64,000 bases of DNA from Methylotenera mobilis JLW8 (GCF_000023705.1 NC_012968.1:2356001-2420000), one strand, 5' to 3'. Shown: positions 46,647 through 55,988, counted from the first letter of the stretch. Notes: generated from the sequence alone by a model not told the origin. Program-made: numbers and translations.

Positions 46647-47729
46647 ATGAACAAACACACAAATACCGCTTGGCTAGTCGCGGTTTTATCGGTTGTTGGC
46701 ATCATTTACCTGCTGGGCCCTATCCTTACTCCATTTTTAATTGCGGCCATCTTGGCTTACATTGCCAACCCCTTAGTCAATAAGATTGAAGCAATTCAAT
46801 GCAATAGCATCGCAAAAAAACTTTCATTCAAACCTAGTCGCACCATCGCCACCGTGTTAGTTCTAGTGTTGCTGTTCGCGGTGCTGACTATCATTTTGCT
46901 GATCATGATTCCACTGCTGCAACATGAGTTTGTGCAGTTATCACAGAAGATTCCTGCGTATTTAAATACCGCAAAAACCAGCCTAGAACCTTGGCTACAA
47001 AAGAACTTTGGCATCAGCACCGAGATCGATCCAACCCAGATTCAAGCTATCCTTACCGAAAACTGGAAAACTACCGGCAACTTTGCCAAGAATATTGCGC
47101 TGAGCTTAAGCAGCCACGGCATGACCATTATCGGCTGGCTAGGTAATGTGGTGTTGATTCCGCTCGTGCTGTTTTATTTGCTAGTAGACTGGAATATTTT
47201 GTTACAAAAAATCAGCACTTTATTGCCGCGTTCACTGATAGGCAAAACGCAGGAAATTGCCGCTGATATTGATGCTGTACTCGCCGAGTTCTTACGTGGA
47301 CAGCTGACCGTGATGCTATTGATGAGCGTTTTTTACGCCACTGGTTTATGGTTAGTCGGCTTGGAGTTTGCACTACCTATCGGTATATTATCCGGCTTAT
47401 TAGGCTTTATTCCATACCTAGGCTTTGGCTTAGGCCTAACATTGGCAGCCATTTCCGGCGTATTACAATACGGCAACCTCAACGATCTCATTCCGGTGCT
47501 GATTGTGTTTGGCATTGGGCAATTGGTGGAAAGCATGGCACTCACACCATGGTTGGTGGGCGACCGCATCGGCCTGCACCCGCTTGTAGTCATTTTTGCA
47601 CTGATGGCTGGTGGCCAATTATTTGGCTTTGCCGGCATACTACTGGCGCTGCCCGTATCGGCCGCGATTGCCGTCGGCTTCAGGCACGCCAAACAAAAAT
47701 ATCTTAGCAGTCACTTTTATTTAGGTTAG
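46647..47729 (+). CDS. AI-2E/PerM family permease
   Basis: A 360-residue inner-membrane protein of the AI-2E transporter family, with about eight helices in the usual 2 + 6 layout and the cytoplasm-facing loop between. Signature sequences are GPILTPFLIAAILAYIANPLV near the start and GILSGLLGFIPYLGFGLGL in the second half. Proven roles in the family vary (autoinducer-2 release, Na+/H+ antiport). It is placed between purM (divergent) and hda (5-base gap), an arrangement common in the class. Confidence 0.9.
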   Translation: MNKHTNTAWLVAVLSVVGIIYLLGPILTPFLIAAILAYIANPLVNKIEAIQCNSIAKKLSFKPSRTIATVLVLVLLFAVLTIILLIMIPLLQHEFVQLSQKIPAYLNTAKTSLEPWLQKNFGISTEIDPTQIQAILTENWKTTGNFAKNIALSLSSHGMTIIGWLGNVVLIPLVLFYLLVDWNILLQKISTLLPRSLIGKTQEIAADIDAVLAEFLRGQLTVMLLMSVFYATGLWLVGLEFALPIGILSGLLGFIPYLGFGLGLTLAAISGVLQYGNLNDLIPVLIVFGIGQLVESMALTPWLVGDRIGLHPLVVIFALMAGGQLFGFAGILLALPVSAAIAVGFRHAKQKYLSSHFYLG

Positions 47730-47733
47730 CAGC

Positions 47734-48390
47734 ATGCATAGCACGGAGCATCATTACAAATCCCCGACCAAGCAACTATTGCTGGATATTCAGCCACTGC
47801 CACCACCTAGCTTAGATAACTTTATCGAGGGGCAAAATGCAGAGGCACTTTTCAGCCTAAAGCAAGCACTCACTCACGCCGAAGAGGCGCGTTTTATCTA
47901 CCTATGGGGTGCACAAGGCAGCGGCAAGTCACACCTGCTACAAGCCTGCGAACGCATGGCTCGACAATCTAATTTGCCGCTATTTATTGCAGATGACACG
48001 CATACACTAGATGAAGCTGCGCAAATCGCACTGTTTGACCAATTCAACCAGTTGCGCTCCTCTGGCGGCATCCTGATTTCTAGCGGCATTGCTGCCCCTA
48101 TGCAAATGAACCTGCGCGACGATTTAGCCACCAGATTGGCATGGGGGTTGGTTTACCAACTGCACCCGCTCACCGATGAAGAAAAGGCACAAGCACTGAG
48201 AACGCATGCCACAGAACGTGGCATGAAGTTGCCGGATGAAGTGGTGGAGTACTGCCTGCGCTACCTGCGCCGCGACTTGCCAACTCTGATGGCCGTCTTG
48301 GATGCGCTGGATGTATGGTCACTCACCGAGAAAAAACCGGTGACCGTACCTATGCTCAAGAAACTGTTACAGCACAACCTGCAAGCCTAG
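47734..48390 (+). CDS. hda: DnaA regulatory inactivator Hda
   Basis: AAA+ protein related to DnaA that, with the sliding clamp, stimulates DnaA-ATP hydrolysis to prevent re-initiation. The 218 residues start with a clamp-binding-like QLLLDIQP motif (about residues 13-20), then a Walker A GAQGSGKSHLLQAC at about 60-73 and the DnaA-like AAA+ lid domain. It lacks the DnaA DNA-binding domain. The full GSGKS P-loop suggests nucleotide binding. Confidence 0.93.
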   Translation: MHSTEHHYKSPTKQLLLDIQPLPPPSLDNFIEGQNAEALFSLKQALTHAEEARFIYLWGAQGSGKSHLLQACERMARQSNLPLFIADDTHTLDEAAQIALFDQFNQLRSSGGILISSGIAAPMQMNLRDDLATRLAWGLVYQLHPLTDEEKAQALRTHATERGMKLPDEVVEYCLRYLRRDLPTLMAVLDALDVWSLTEKKPVTVPMLKKLLQHNLQA

Positions 48391-48544
48391 CTTAACGCCG
48401 GCTTAGGTACGTATATTTGGGCAATGAACGCTCACCTTAGCAAAGCTAGCCCAGCGCAATCATGGCATTTTTCGCCAGGCCCAACATGCTGTAAAATCAC
48501 ACCCCATTGGCAGATAAACACTCCCCTTATTAAAGTGACCACAC

Positions 48545-50185
48545 ATGTTACGTATTAGTGAAATAAAACTCCCGATTGAGAACGCACAATCCTTAATCCA
48601 CCAAACAGACGAAATTAAAGCCGCTTTGCTGAAGCGCCTGGAAATTGCGGGAAGTGATTTAATTCATTTTGAGATTTTCAAACGTGGCGTAGACGCGCGT
48701 AAATCACATGCCATTTTGTATGTGTACAGCCTGGATGTAGAGGTGAAGAACGAAGCAAAAATACTCGCCAAGTTCCGCAAAGATGCACACGTTAAACCAG
48801 CACCAGATACCAGTTATAAATTTGTGGCAACTACCGAGGTAGCACCGCAGCTAAGGCCTGTCATCGTGGGCTTTGGCCCAGCTGGCATTTTTGCCGCTCT
48901 TATCTTGGCGCAAGCCGGTTTCAAACCTATCGTATTGGAGCGCGGCAAAGAAGTACGTAAGCGCACACAAGACACATGGGGCTTATGGCGTAAAAGTACG
49001 CTCAACCCGGAGTCCAACGTGCAGTTTGGCGAAGGTGGCGCCGGTACGTTCTCAGACGGTAAGCTTTATAGCCAAATTAAAGATCCTAAGCACTATGGTC
49101 GCAAAGTGATTCAAGAATTTATCAAAGCCGGCGCGCCGGAAGAAATCATGTACGTCAGCCACCCGCATATCGGTACCTTCCGTTTGGTGGGGATGGTAGA
49201 GGAAATGCGCAAAACCATCACCGAGCTAGGTGGCGAGATCCGCTTCGAAAGCCGTGTGGATGATATCGTGATTGAAAATAATCAAGTGCAAGCCGTGGTG
49301 TTGCAAACCGGGGAGCGCCTAGCAACCAACCATTTGGTGTTGGCAGTAGGCCACAGCGCACGCGATACGTTTGAAATGGTGCACCAGCGCGGCATTTACA
49401 TTGAAGCCAAACCGTTTTCGATTGGCTTCCGTATCGAACACCCGCAATCTATTATCGACAAAGCCAGATACGGCAAGAGCTACAGTGAGGACTTACTCAC
49501 CAAGCTAGGCGCAGCCGATTACAAACTTGTACATCATGCAAAAAATGGCCGCTCAGTTTACAGCTTCTGTATGTGCCCTGGCGGCACTGTGGTTGCCGCA
49601 GCATCAGAACCTAACCGCGTGGTGACTAACGGCATGAGTCAATATAGCCGTAATGAGCGCAATGCCAACGCGGGCATAGTCGTAGGTATCACGCCAGAGC
49701 AAGATTACCCTGGCCATCCGCTGGCAGGGATGGAACTACAGCGCCAGTTGGAAAGCCAGGCATTTATCGCTGGCGGTAGCAATTACCATGCGCCTGGCCA
49801 GCTAATCGGTGATTTTCTGCAAAACCAGCCCTCTACGCAGTTTGGTGAAGTCACTCCGTCTTACAAACCAGGTGTACACCTCACCAACCTGGCATCGGTG
49901 TTACCAGAATTTGCCATTACCGCGATTCGTGAGGCTATCCCGGAGTTTGCCAAACAGGTCAAAGGCTTTGACTTAGCTGATGGGGTACTGACCGGTGTAG
50001 AAACACGCACTTCCTCACCCATCCGTATCAAACGTGATGACGACAGCTTGGAAAGCATTAACACCAAAGGCTTATATCCTTGCGGCGAAGGTGCTGGCTA
50101 TGCCGGTGGCATCTTGTCGGCTGGTGTGGATGGCATTAAAGTCGCAGAGGCAGTGGCGCTTAGTATTATCGGTAGCCAGCATTAA
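48545..50185 (+). CDS. FAD-dependent dehydrogenase (COG2509 type)
   Basis: A 546-residue flavoprotein of unassigned substrate. An N-terminal domain of about 100 residues (LRISEIKLPIENAQSL) precedes the FAD-binding VGFGPAGIFAALILA at about 108-122. Later segments include FGEGGAGTFSDGKLYS, SFCMCPGGTVV with two cysteines, and the C-terminal FAD motif YPCGEGAGYAGGILSAGVDGIKVAEAV. This set marks the uncharacterised FAD-dependent dehydrogenase family. It is transcribed alone from a likely promoter before 48545 (TGTAAAAT near 48490). Confidence 0.85.
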   Translation: MLRISEIKLPIENAQSLIHQTDEIKAALLKRLEIAGSDLIHFEIFKRGVDARKSHAILYVYSLDVEVKNEAKILAKFRKDAHVKPAPDTSYKFVATTEVAPQLRPVIVGFGPAGIFAALILAQAGFKPIVLERGKEVRKRTQDTWGLWRKSTLNPESNVQFGEGGAGTFSDGKLYSQIKDPKHYGRKVIQEFIKAGAPEEIMYVSHPHIGTFRLVGMVEEMRKTITELGGEIRFESRVDDIVIENNQVQAVVLQTGERLATNHLVLAVGHSARDTFEMVHQRGIYIEAKPFSIGFRIEHPQSIIDKARYGKSYSEDLLTKLGAADYKLVHHAKNGRSVYSFCMCPGGTVVAAASEPNRVVTNGMSQYSRNERNANAGIVVGITPEQDYPGHPLAGMELQRQLESQAFIAGGSNYHAPGQLIGDFLQNQPSTQFGEVTPSYKPGVHLTNLASVLPEFAITAIREAIPEFAKQVKGFDLADGVLTGVETRTSSPIRIKRDDDSLESINTKGLYPCGEGAGYAGGILSAGVDGIKVAEAVALSIIGSQH

Positions 50186-50298
50186 CGGCGCCTGAATATT
50201 ATCTGAAGCTAAGTATTATCAGCCTTCAGGCATTACCGACGCTCACTAGCAGCGGCATCAATACAGCCACTTTCATACTGCATCAGTTGGGCGTACAC

Positions 50299-50328
50299 TG
50301 AACACTCTGACTTCTGTGTCAGTGTTCA
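50299..50328 (+). promoter_or_regulatory. Leader hairpin just upstream of the DUF2892 ribosome-binding site
   Basis: TGAACACT-CT-GAC / GTC-AGTGTTCA, an 11-bp stem with a 2-base bulge and a 6-base loop, ends three bases before the AAGGAG at 50332-50337. It could control access to the ribosome or serve as an operator; no function is proven. Confidence 0.4.
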
Positions 50329-50344
50329 CTCAAGGAGCTGCATG

Positions 50345-50539
50345 ATGAAAGCTAACATTTGTGGAGCCGAACGTGTCGTGCGTATTATTGCAGGGCTTGC
50401 TTTAATCGCTTGGGCATTATTTGCAAACGGCCCAGTTTGGGCTTGGATAGGTGTGGTGCCGCTAGTGACTGGGCTGATTAACTTTTGCCCTGCTTACGGC
50501 ATGCTTGGTATTAGCACCTGTAAAACCAAACATGAATAA
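50345..50539 (+). CDS. DUF2892 (YgaP-like) inner-membrane protein
   Basis: A 64-residue membrane protein of the DUF2892 family, starting KANICGAERVVRIIAGLALIAW and having two membrane helices (about 12-30 and 34-52), then CPAYGMLGISTCKTK. The second of two adjacent ATGs, at 50345, is better spaced (7 bases) from AAGGAG than the first at 50342. Three cysteines are present, two of them in the C-terminal loop. The family often accompanies rhodanese or sulfur-stress genes; none is adjacent here. Confidence 0.85.
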   Translation: MKANICGAERVVRIIAGLALIAWALFANGPVWAWIGVVPLVTGLINFCPAYGMLGISTCKTKHE

Positions 50540-50542
50540 ATA

Positions 50543-50570
50543 AAAAAGGCGGCTGAAAAGCCGCCTTTTT
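50543..50570. terminator. Bidirectional terminator between the DUF2892 gene and ahpF
   Basis: 12-bp perfect stem AAAAAGGCGGCT / AGCCGCCTTTTT with a GAAA loop, with T and A runs suitable for both convergent transcripts. Confidence 0.93.
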
Positions 50571-50595
50571 ATCGCTAGTTACTGCTTAATCCCAG

Positions 50596-52179
50596 CTATT
50601 GCCTAATTAAGTAATCAAACGCACCTAATGAAGCTTTAGCCCCCTCACCCATGGCAATAATGATTTGCTTGTAAGGGGTAGTTGTCACGTCGCCAGCAGC
50701 AAACACGCCTGGCAGCGATGTTGCGTTATGGTGATTCACTTCTACTTCGCCGTACTTACTCAGGTTTAAAGTACCTTTTAACCAATCGCTATTCGGCACT
50801 AAACCAATCTGCACAAATACACCATCCAACGCCAAATGCTTAGACTCACCTGTGACGCGGTCGGTATACGTCAAGCCATTCATCTTGTTACCATCGCCCG
50901 TCACCTCAGTGGTTTGTGCGCTGGTAATGATGGTCACGTTATGCAAAGAACGTAATTTCTTCTGCAACACGGCATCGGCTTTTAACTCGGTATCAAATTG
51001 CAGCAAGGTCACATGGTCAACAAAGTTGGCCAAATCAATCGCTGCCTCTACCCCGGAGTTACCACCGCCGACTACTGCCACTGGCTTGCCTTTAAATAAC
51101 GGACCATCACAGTGTGGGCAATAAGCCACGCCTTTGCCACGGTACTCTTTCTCACCAGGCACATTCAACTCTCTCCAGCGTGCACCGGTAGCCAGAATCA
51201 CCGATTTACTTCTTAAGGTAGCACCGCTCTCCAGTTTCAGCTCGATTAAATCTTCGTTTTTGTTGCCATGCTTGCCTGGCTCAGTGAGTGAAACCGCACG
51301 CTGCAAGTTTATGATTTCTACATCGTAGCTTTTTACGTGCTCTTCCAGCGCCATTACTAGTTTTGGCCCTTCGGTTTCCTTTACCGAAATAAAGTTTTCA
51401 ATGCCTAAGGTGTCCATCACCTGCCCGCCAAAGCGCTCGGCAACAATACCAGTGCGTATGCCTTTACGTGCCGCATAGATAGCCGCAGAGGCACCCGCAG
51501 GGCCACCGCCCACGACCAACACGTCAAAAGGCGCTTGTGCATCTAGCTTTTTCGCCTCACGCGCCACCGCGCCAAGATCGATTTTTGGCAGGATTTCATC
51601 TAGTTCCATACGGCCTGCGCCAAACACCTCACCATTTAAGTAAATGGTTGGCACGGACATAATTTCTCTTGCTTTAACTTCATCCTGATACAGCGCACCA
51701 TCAATCATCACATGGGTGATGTTGGGGTTAATCACCGCCATCATATTCATGGCTTGTACTACGTCTGGGCAGTTATGGCAGCTCAGTGAAATATAAGTCT
51801 CAAAATGGAAGCTACCTTCAATCGCTGCGATTTGCGCAATTTTTTCTGGCTCTAGCTTCATCGGGTGACCGCCCGTATGCAATAGCGCCAACACTAAAGA
51901 GGTAAACTCATGACCCATAGGAATACCAGCAAAACGCACACCGACCGCTTTATTTGCTTCGGCATGACCTGCACCACGCTTTACAGCAAATGATGGTTTG
52001 CGCGCATCATCCTCCATCGTCAGCGTAATTTTGTCTGACATGCTGGTGATTTCCTCCAGCAGCTCACGCATTTCCTGTGCGGCTGGTGTTTCATCTAATG
52101 ACGCAGCCAACACGATAGGCTCACGCAACATCTGTAAATAGGTTTGCAATTGGGTTTTGATACCAGTTTCTAATGCCAT
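50596..52179 (-). CDS. ahpF: Alkyl hydroperoxide reductase subunit F
   Basis: NADH-dependent flavoprotein that re-reduces AhpC. The 527 residues (E. coli 521) hold the N-terminal thioredoxin-like domain with its CxxC (LSCHNCPDV, about 133-141), the FAD motif [19 protein letters not shown], and the thioredoxin-reductase-like CxxC (AYCPHCDG) with NAD motif [12 protein letters not shown]. All redox cysteines are present. It lies downstream of ahpC with two stem-loops in the gap. Confidence 0.97.
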   Translation of the reverse strand: MALETGIKTQLQTYLQMLREPIVLAASLDETPAAQEMRELLEEITSMSDKITLTMEDDARKPSFAVKRGAGHAEANKAVGVRFAGIPMGHEFTSLVLALLHTGGHPMKLEPEKIAQIAAIEGSFHFETYISLSCHNCPDVVQAMNMMAVINPNITHVMIDGALYQDEVKAREIMSVPTIYLNGEVFGAGRMELDEILPKIDLGAVAREAKKLDAQAPFDVLVVGGGPAGASAAIYAARKGIRTGIVAERFGGQVMDTLGIENFISVKETEGPKLVMALEEHVKSYDVEIINLQRAVSLTEPGKHGNKNEDLIELKLESGATLRSKSVILATGARWRELNVPGEKEYRGKGVAYCPHCDGPLFKGKPVAVVGGGNSGVEAAIDLANFVDHVTLLQFDTELKADAVLQKKLRSLHNVTIITSAQTTEVTGDGNKMNGLTYTDRVTGESKHLALDGVFVQIGLVPNSDWLKGTLNLSKYGEVEVNHHNATSLPGVFAAGDVTTTPYKQIIIAMGEGAKASLGAFDYLIRQ

Positions 52180-52247
52180 GATTGCTCTCTTCTTTAAATT
52201 CTTTTAGTTTGGTGTGACGTAACACAACCAACGCTACTTAAAATAAA

Positions 52248-52270
52248 GGCATTATCTTTTGAATAATGCC
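52248..52270 (-). terminator. Terminator or attenuator between ahpC and ahpF
   Basis: 8-bp perfect stem GGCATTAT / ATAATGCC, followed on the minus strand by TTTATTTT. It could end most ahpC transcripts and let a fraction run into ahpF. Confidence 0.7.
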
Positions 52271-52281
52271 CTTGTTATTTC

Positions 52282-52315
52282 ACTGCGCTAAGAGATGTTT
52301 GCTCGTTAGCGCAGT
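52282..52315 (-). other. Second stem-loop behind ahpC
   Basis: 10-bp perfect inverted repeat ACTGCGCTAA / TTAGCGCAGT with a 14-base loop, 23 bases beyond the ahpC stop. No T run follows on the minus strand; it may protect the ahpC mRNA end. Confidence 0.5.
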
Positions 52316-52337
52316 ACTGCTTTGCTTACAACAATAA

Positions 52338-52901
52338 TTAGATCTTACCTACTAGGTCTAATGATGGTGTTAATGTTTTAGCACCTTCTTGCCATTTAGC
52401 TGGGCAAACTTGGCCTGGGTTAGCTGCTGTGAATTGTGCAGCTTTCAATTTACGTAGTGTTTCTTTTACGTCACGTGCGATTTCGTTGCTGTGGATCTCT
52501 ACAGTTTTGATCACGCCTTCTGGGTTGATCACGAAAGTACCACGTAATGCCAGACCTTCCTCTTCAATATGCACGTCAAATGCACGTGTTAATTTGTGTG
52601 TAGGGTCGCCCACTAATGGGAATTTTGCTTTACCCACAGCTGGTGATGTTTCGTGCCATACTTTGTGTGAGAAATGCGTATCAGTTGTCACGATGTACAC
52701 TTCTGCACCTGCTTTTTGGAATTCAGCATAGTTATCAGCAGCATCTTCAACTTCAGTAGGGCAGTTAAAAGTAAATGCTGCCGGCATGAAAATTACCACA
52801 GACCACTTACCCTTCATGCTTACATCGCTCACTTCAACAAATTTACCATTGTGGAAAGCTTCGGTTTTGAATGGTTGTACTTGTGTATTGATTAATGACA
52901 T
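52338..52901 (-). CDS. ahpC: Alkyl hydroperoxide reductase subunit C (peroxiredoxin)
   Basis: Typical 2-Cys peroxiredoxin that reduces H2O2 and organic peroxides. The 187 residues match E. coli AhpC exactly in length. Peroxidatic Cys47 lies in FTFNCPTE (usual form FTFVCPTE) and resolving Cys166 in GQVCPAKWQEG. It has a good ribosome-binding site (AGGAAG). The AT-rich upstream region holds two palindromes (52992-53029). Confidence 0.97.
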   Translation of the reverse strand: MSLINTQVQPFKTEAFHNGKFVEVSDVSMKGKWSVVIFMPAAFTFNCPTEVEDAADNYAEFQKAGAEVYIVTTDTHFSHKVWHETSPAVGKAKFPLVGDPTHKLTRAFDVHIEEEGLALRGTFVINPEGVIKTVEIHSNEIARDVKETLRKLKAAQFTAANPGQVCPAKWQEGAKTLTPSLDLVGKI

Positions 52902-52991
52902 CGTTCTTCCTATCTATTGATTAAAAAAATGGTTAATAAAGCGATCAATTCATGGTTTGAATTATAAAGACCGAAAATTAATAAATCCAAT

Positions 52992-53029
52992 ATATCATTC
53001 TAATGATATTGATAAATTAAATTTATGAT
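52992..53029. promoter_or_regulatory. Two palindromes upstream of ahpC
   Basis: ATATCATT-CT-AATGATAT and ATAAATT-A-AATTTAT lie close together about 95-125 bases upstream of ahpC in very AT-rich DNA. Peroxide regulators often act here, but the spacing does not fit the OxyR consensus well, so the regulator is left open. Confidence 0.35.
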
Positions 53030-53104
53030 AAAACTATGCTGCCGTACTTTGATATCGTGATTTACAATGAATATAGCCTAAACTGCATCAAGCTCTCCGC
53101 CACC

Positions 53105-53422
53105 TTAAACCGAGGTAACGGCAATACTTTGTGTGGCGCTTTCACCTAAATTATCATGCCACGTCACTTCTACCACATCACCTAACTTGGCCCCCTTTAA
53201 TCTAAAGGTTAAGTAGGGATTCTTAGCAATGCCCGTACCCCACTGTGCCTCGATTACCTGCTTGCCATTTAAGGTAGCCGTCAACAACTGCACAAAATGT
53301 GCAGGCACTAATTGGTCATGGTCATCTTTTCTGCGCCCGGTTTCCATGGGGTGACTCATCAACACCTTCACTTCAGTGTAGTCACCCTTCAGTTGGGCGC
53401 GCATTTTCATGTTGCTATCCAT
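53105..53422 (-). CDS. soxZ: Sulfur-oxidation carrier subunit SoxZ
   Basis: Periplasmic-type partner of SoxY; the SoxYZ complex carries sulfur intermediates in thiosulfate oxidation. The 105 residues match the family: MRAQLKGDYTEVKVLMSHPMETGRRKD, HFVQLLTATLNGKQVIEAQWGTGIAKNPYLTFRLKG and DNLGESATQS. It has no signal peptide, as usual, because it leaves with SoxY through the Tat system. It lies 72 bases downstream of soxY. No soxA, soxX, soxB or soxCD is nearby. Confidence 0.95.
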   Translation of the reverse strand: MDSNMKMRAQLKGDYTEVKVLMSHPMETGRRKDDHDQLVPAHFVQLLTATLNGKQVIEAQWGTGIAKNPYLTFRLKGAKLGDVVEVTWHDNLGESATQSIAVTSV

Positions 53423-53494
53423 GTAAGCTCCTAAGTACGCGATAGTATGCTGTGGGGATTACCACTGCGTGAAACAAGATCGCCCGCATCCATG

Positions 53495-53929
53495 TTAGCC
53501 ACAGCCATTTTCTAGCACCGTAATATTTTTACTGCGTGTGAAATATTGCGTGCCAGCCTTTACGACGACTTTCAGATCTGAGGTTTCTGCCATTTTGATG
53601 CGTGTAATCACAAATGGCTCAGCGCCATTACTGAACATAAAATTGGCAATCAGCGGCGTAGGGTTATGCTCGACTAAAATCGCAATCGCCTCGGTATTCT
53701 CAATCTTACTTTGCACTTCCACCTGCACAATGGCACCATTCTCGGCACGGTCGGGCGCGATAATCACGATATCCTGCGAGGAAATCTCGGCATTAATATT
53801 TAAATACTTGCTGACATCGTTGATTTTCACCGCTTCAAACGCAGGCTTATTCCATAATGCTGCCCATAGCTTGAGCGGCGCTAACGCAATCAGTGTCAGC
53901 ATACCTAATAAGAAACTTCTACGCTGCAT
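53495..53929 (-). CDS. soxY: Sulfur-oxidation carrier subunit SoxY
   Basis: Carrier whose C-terminal cysteine holds sulfur as a persulfide. The 144 residues begin with a Tat signal (QRRSFLLGMLTLIALAP, twin Arg). The mature part fits SoxY (VQVEVQSKIENTEAIAILVEHNPTPLIANF). The swinging arm ends NGCG and stop, instead of the usual GGCGG, so the reactive Cys remains, but the arm is shortened by one Gly and has Asn before the Gly. It lies 8 bases from the BepA-like gene end upstream. Confidence 0.93.
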   Translation of the reverse strand: MQRRSFLLGMLTLIALAPLKLWAALWNKPAFEAVKINDVSKYLNINAEISSQDIVIIAPDRAENGAIVQVEVQSKIENTEAIAILVEHNPTPLIANFMFSNGAEPFVITRIKMAETSDLKVVVKAGTQYFTRSKNITVLENGCG

Positions 53930-53937
53930 ATCACCCC

Positions 53938-55398
53938 CTACAGTTTTGCCTTTTTGTCATCGCCCATCATTTGCCTAAGCTGCCTTAAGCGCGCCTCCAC
54001 AATGGATTGCTGATAAAAATCACCATCGTTTGCTTTCGCCGCCAAATCCATCTGCTCAATAGCACGCGCCAGATCATATTTCCTAAAATAAGCCTCGCTC
54101 TGCGCCTGGTGACTGAGCAGCACTTTATGCTGCATAGTGTAAGCCTTGGCCAGCAAGTCATAGAAATATGCGTCATTTGGGTACAAACTCTGTTTAGCCT
54201 TAACTAACTGTATCGCCGGCTCTGCCTGCCTGGTAGCGAGGTAGTGCTCGGCATAACCATAAATCAAGGCACGGCTATCCGGGAAACTTCTTAAGCCTGA
54301 TGCATATCTTTCTGCAGCGGCCGCGGGCTTATCTCTAGCCACTTCTAAACGGGCGGCCAAGCTTGCAATCATGGGGTGTGGCGCGGCATTTTTCTGCAGC
54401 CAGGCCAGCTCTTTGTCCGCCGCTACCCATGCGCTTTTACGTAACAACGCTACCGTTAGACCGTAATGCTCTGCCGCAGCATTGGCATAACGCTGCTCAC
54501 GAATATTCTGCTCAAATAAATCAATCGCCGCCTGATCGCCCCCCAACGTGGCTCGTAGCTTAGCTTTTACGTACTGAAACTCTATGCTATCGCGCACTTG
54601 CTTATAGTGCATCTGCTCTACACGGTTAGTCACATCCGCAATACGCTCTGAAGTTAAAGGGTGGGTACGTAAAAAGCTAGGTGCGTTACCCTCGGCAAAG
54701 CGCGAACCGCGCTGCAGGGTTTTAAAAAACTCTGGCATGGCGCGTACATCAAAACCGCCCGAATCTAAAATCTGCAAACCGATACGATCCGCCTCACGCT
54801 CGTGCTCTCGTGTGTAATCGAGCTGATTTTGCACGCCTATGGCAGAAGATGCCGTGAGCGCTCCCGTCGCCAGCTGCGGGTTAGACCTTGCCACCAGCAA
54901 TGCTAACGCAATACCAGCCAAGTTCTTAAATGTATCGTACTTTTGCGAGGCCAGCATACGCGCCAAATGACGCTGTGTTACGTGGCCGATTTCATGCCCA
55001 AGCACACTGGCCAACTCAGATTCACTATTCGCGGCAAGTATCAAGCCGGTATGTACCCCAATCACCCCGCCCGGCATAGCAAAGGCGTTGATGGATGGGT
55101 CCTGCACCACAAAAAAGTTAAAGCTCTGCCGCTTGTCCGGGCCATTCGCCACTAACTTCCCACCTAAGCTTTGCAGGTAATCAGTGACTTCCACATCATT
55201 TAATACTTCATCGCTCACCGCCACCTGGCGCAAAATCTGCTCGGCAATTTCTTGCTCCTGCAAAGGTGAAAGCACCGTGGCAGAAACATCGCCCAAATCT
55301 GGCAATTCATTGGCTACTGCTAGATGACCATGCGCAACGGCTACAACTAATAATATAATGGCTAATAATCTAATGGTAGGTAAAGTTAATTTCATCAT
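53938..55398 (-). CDS. BepA-like periplasmic M48 metalloprotease with TPR
   Basis: Periplasmic zinc protease and chaperone related to BepA (YfgC), which helps assemble outer-membrane proteins such as LptD. Started at 55398 (about 486 residues) where MMKLTLPTIRLLAIILLVVAVAHG gives a signal peptide; an in-frame ATG at 55431 is possible. HExxH is in VLGHEIGHVTQRH and the third ligand in HEREADRIG. Alpha-helical TPR-like repeats fill the C-terminal third. It lies just upstream of soxY and divergent from moaC. Confidence 0.9.
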   Translation of the reverse strand: MMKLTLPTIRLLAIILLVVAVAHGHLAVANELPDLGDVSATVLSPLQEQEIAEQILRQVAVSDEVLNDVEVTDYLQSLGGKLVANGPDKRQSFNFFVVQDPSINAFAMPGGVIGVHTGLILAANSESELASVLGHEIGHVTQRHLARMLASQKYDTFKNLAGIALALLVARSNPQLATGALTASSAIGVQNQLDYTREHEREADRIGLQILDSGGFDVRAMPEFFKTLQRGSRFAEGNAPSFLRTHPLTSERIADVTNRVEQMHYKQVRDSIEFQYVKAKLRATLGGDQAAIDLFEQNIREQRYANAAAEHYGLTVALLRKSAWVAADKELAWLQKNAAPHPMIASLAARLEVARDKPAAAAERYASGLRSFPDSRALIYGYAEHYLATRQAEPAIQLVKAKQSLYPNDAYFYDLLAKAYTMQHKVLLSHQAQSEAYFRKYDLARAIEQMDLAAKANDGDFYQQSIVEARLRQLRQMMGDDKKAKL

Positions 55399-55505
55399 TA
55401 CTATGATAACGTTTGTAGTTGAATGTTTCATAATTCTGCGCAAATTATCCGCCATCAGCCCAAGCAGTTCAACACGGCAACACCCTAAATACCGAGACAC
55501 TCAAA

Positions 55506-55988
55506 ATGACCAACCCACTTACCCACTTTGATCAACACGGCCAGGCACATATGGTCGACATCGGAGAAAAAGCTGAAACGCATCGTATTGCCATCGCCAG
55601 CGGCCACATCAGCATGCTGCCAGCGACCCTGGCCCTGATTCAATCCGGTACCAGCAAAAAGGGGGATGTACTTGGCATTGCCAGAATCGCCGCGATTCAG
55701 GCTGCAAAGAAAACCTCAGACCTTATCCCGCTATGCCATCCCATTTTCCTCACGCGCATTGCGGTGAGTTTTGATGTAGATGAAGCACTATCCAGCATCA
55801 ACTGCACCGTTACCACTGAAACTTATGGCAAAACAGGTGTAGAAATGGAAGCACTCACCGCAGTGAGTGCTTGCTTACTCACCATCTACGACATGTGTAA
55901 GGCAGTAGACAGAGGCATGGTGATTGCGGATATAAAACTGCTAGAAAAACAGGGCGGGAAGTCTGGACACTGGATTGCCGAGAAGTAA
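55506..55988 (+). CDS. moaC: Cyclic pyranopterin monophosphate synthase MoaC
   Basis: Second step of molybdenum cofactor synthesis, forming cyclic pyranopterin from the MoaA product. The 160 residues (E. coli 161) have [47 protein letters not shown] and [29 protein letters not shown], with the catalytic Lys/His residues conserved. moaA is not adjacent. It is convergent with the czcA-type gene. Confidence 0.97.
   Translation: MTNPLTHFDQHGQAHMVDIGEKAETHRIAIASGHISMLPATLALIQSGTSKKGDVLGIARIAAIQAAKKTSDLIPLCHPIFLTRIAVSFDVDEALSSINCTVTTETYGKTGVEMEALTAVSACLLTIYDMCKAVDRGMVIADIKLLEKQGGKSGHWIAEK

Noticed and set aside
52920-53030. OxyR binding site upstream of ahpC
   Set aside because: The ATAG-N7-CTAT-N7-ATAG-N7-CTAT pattern is only partly met; I list the palindromes without naming a regulator.
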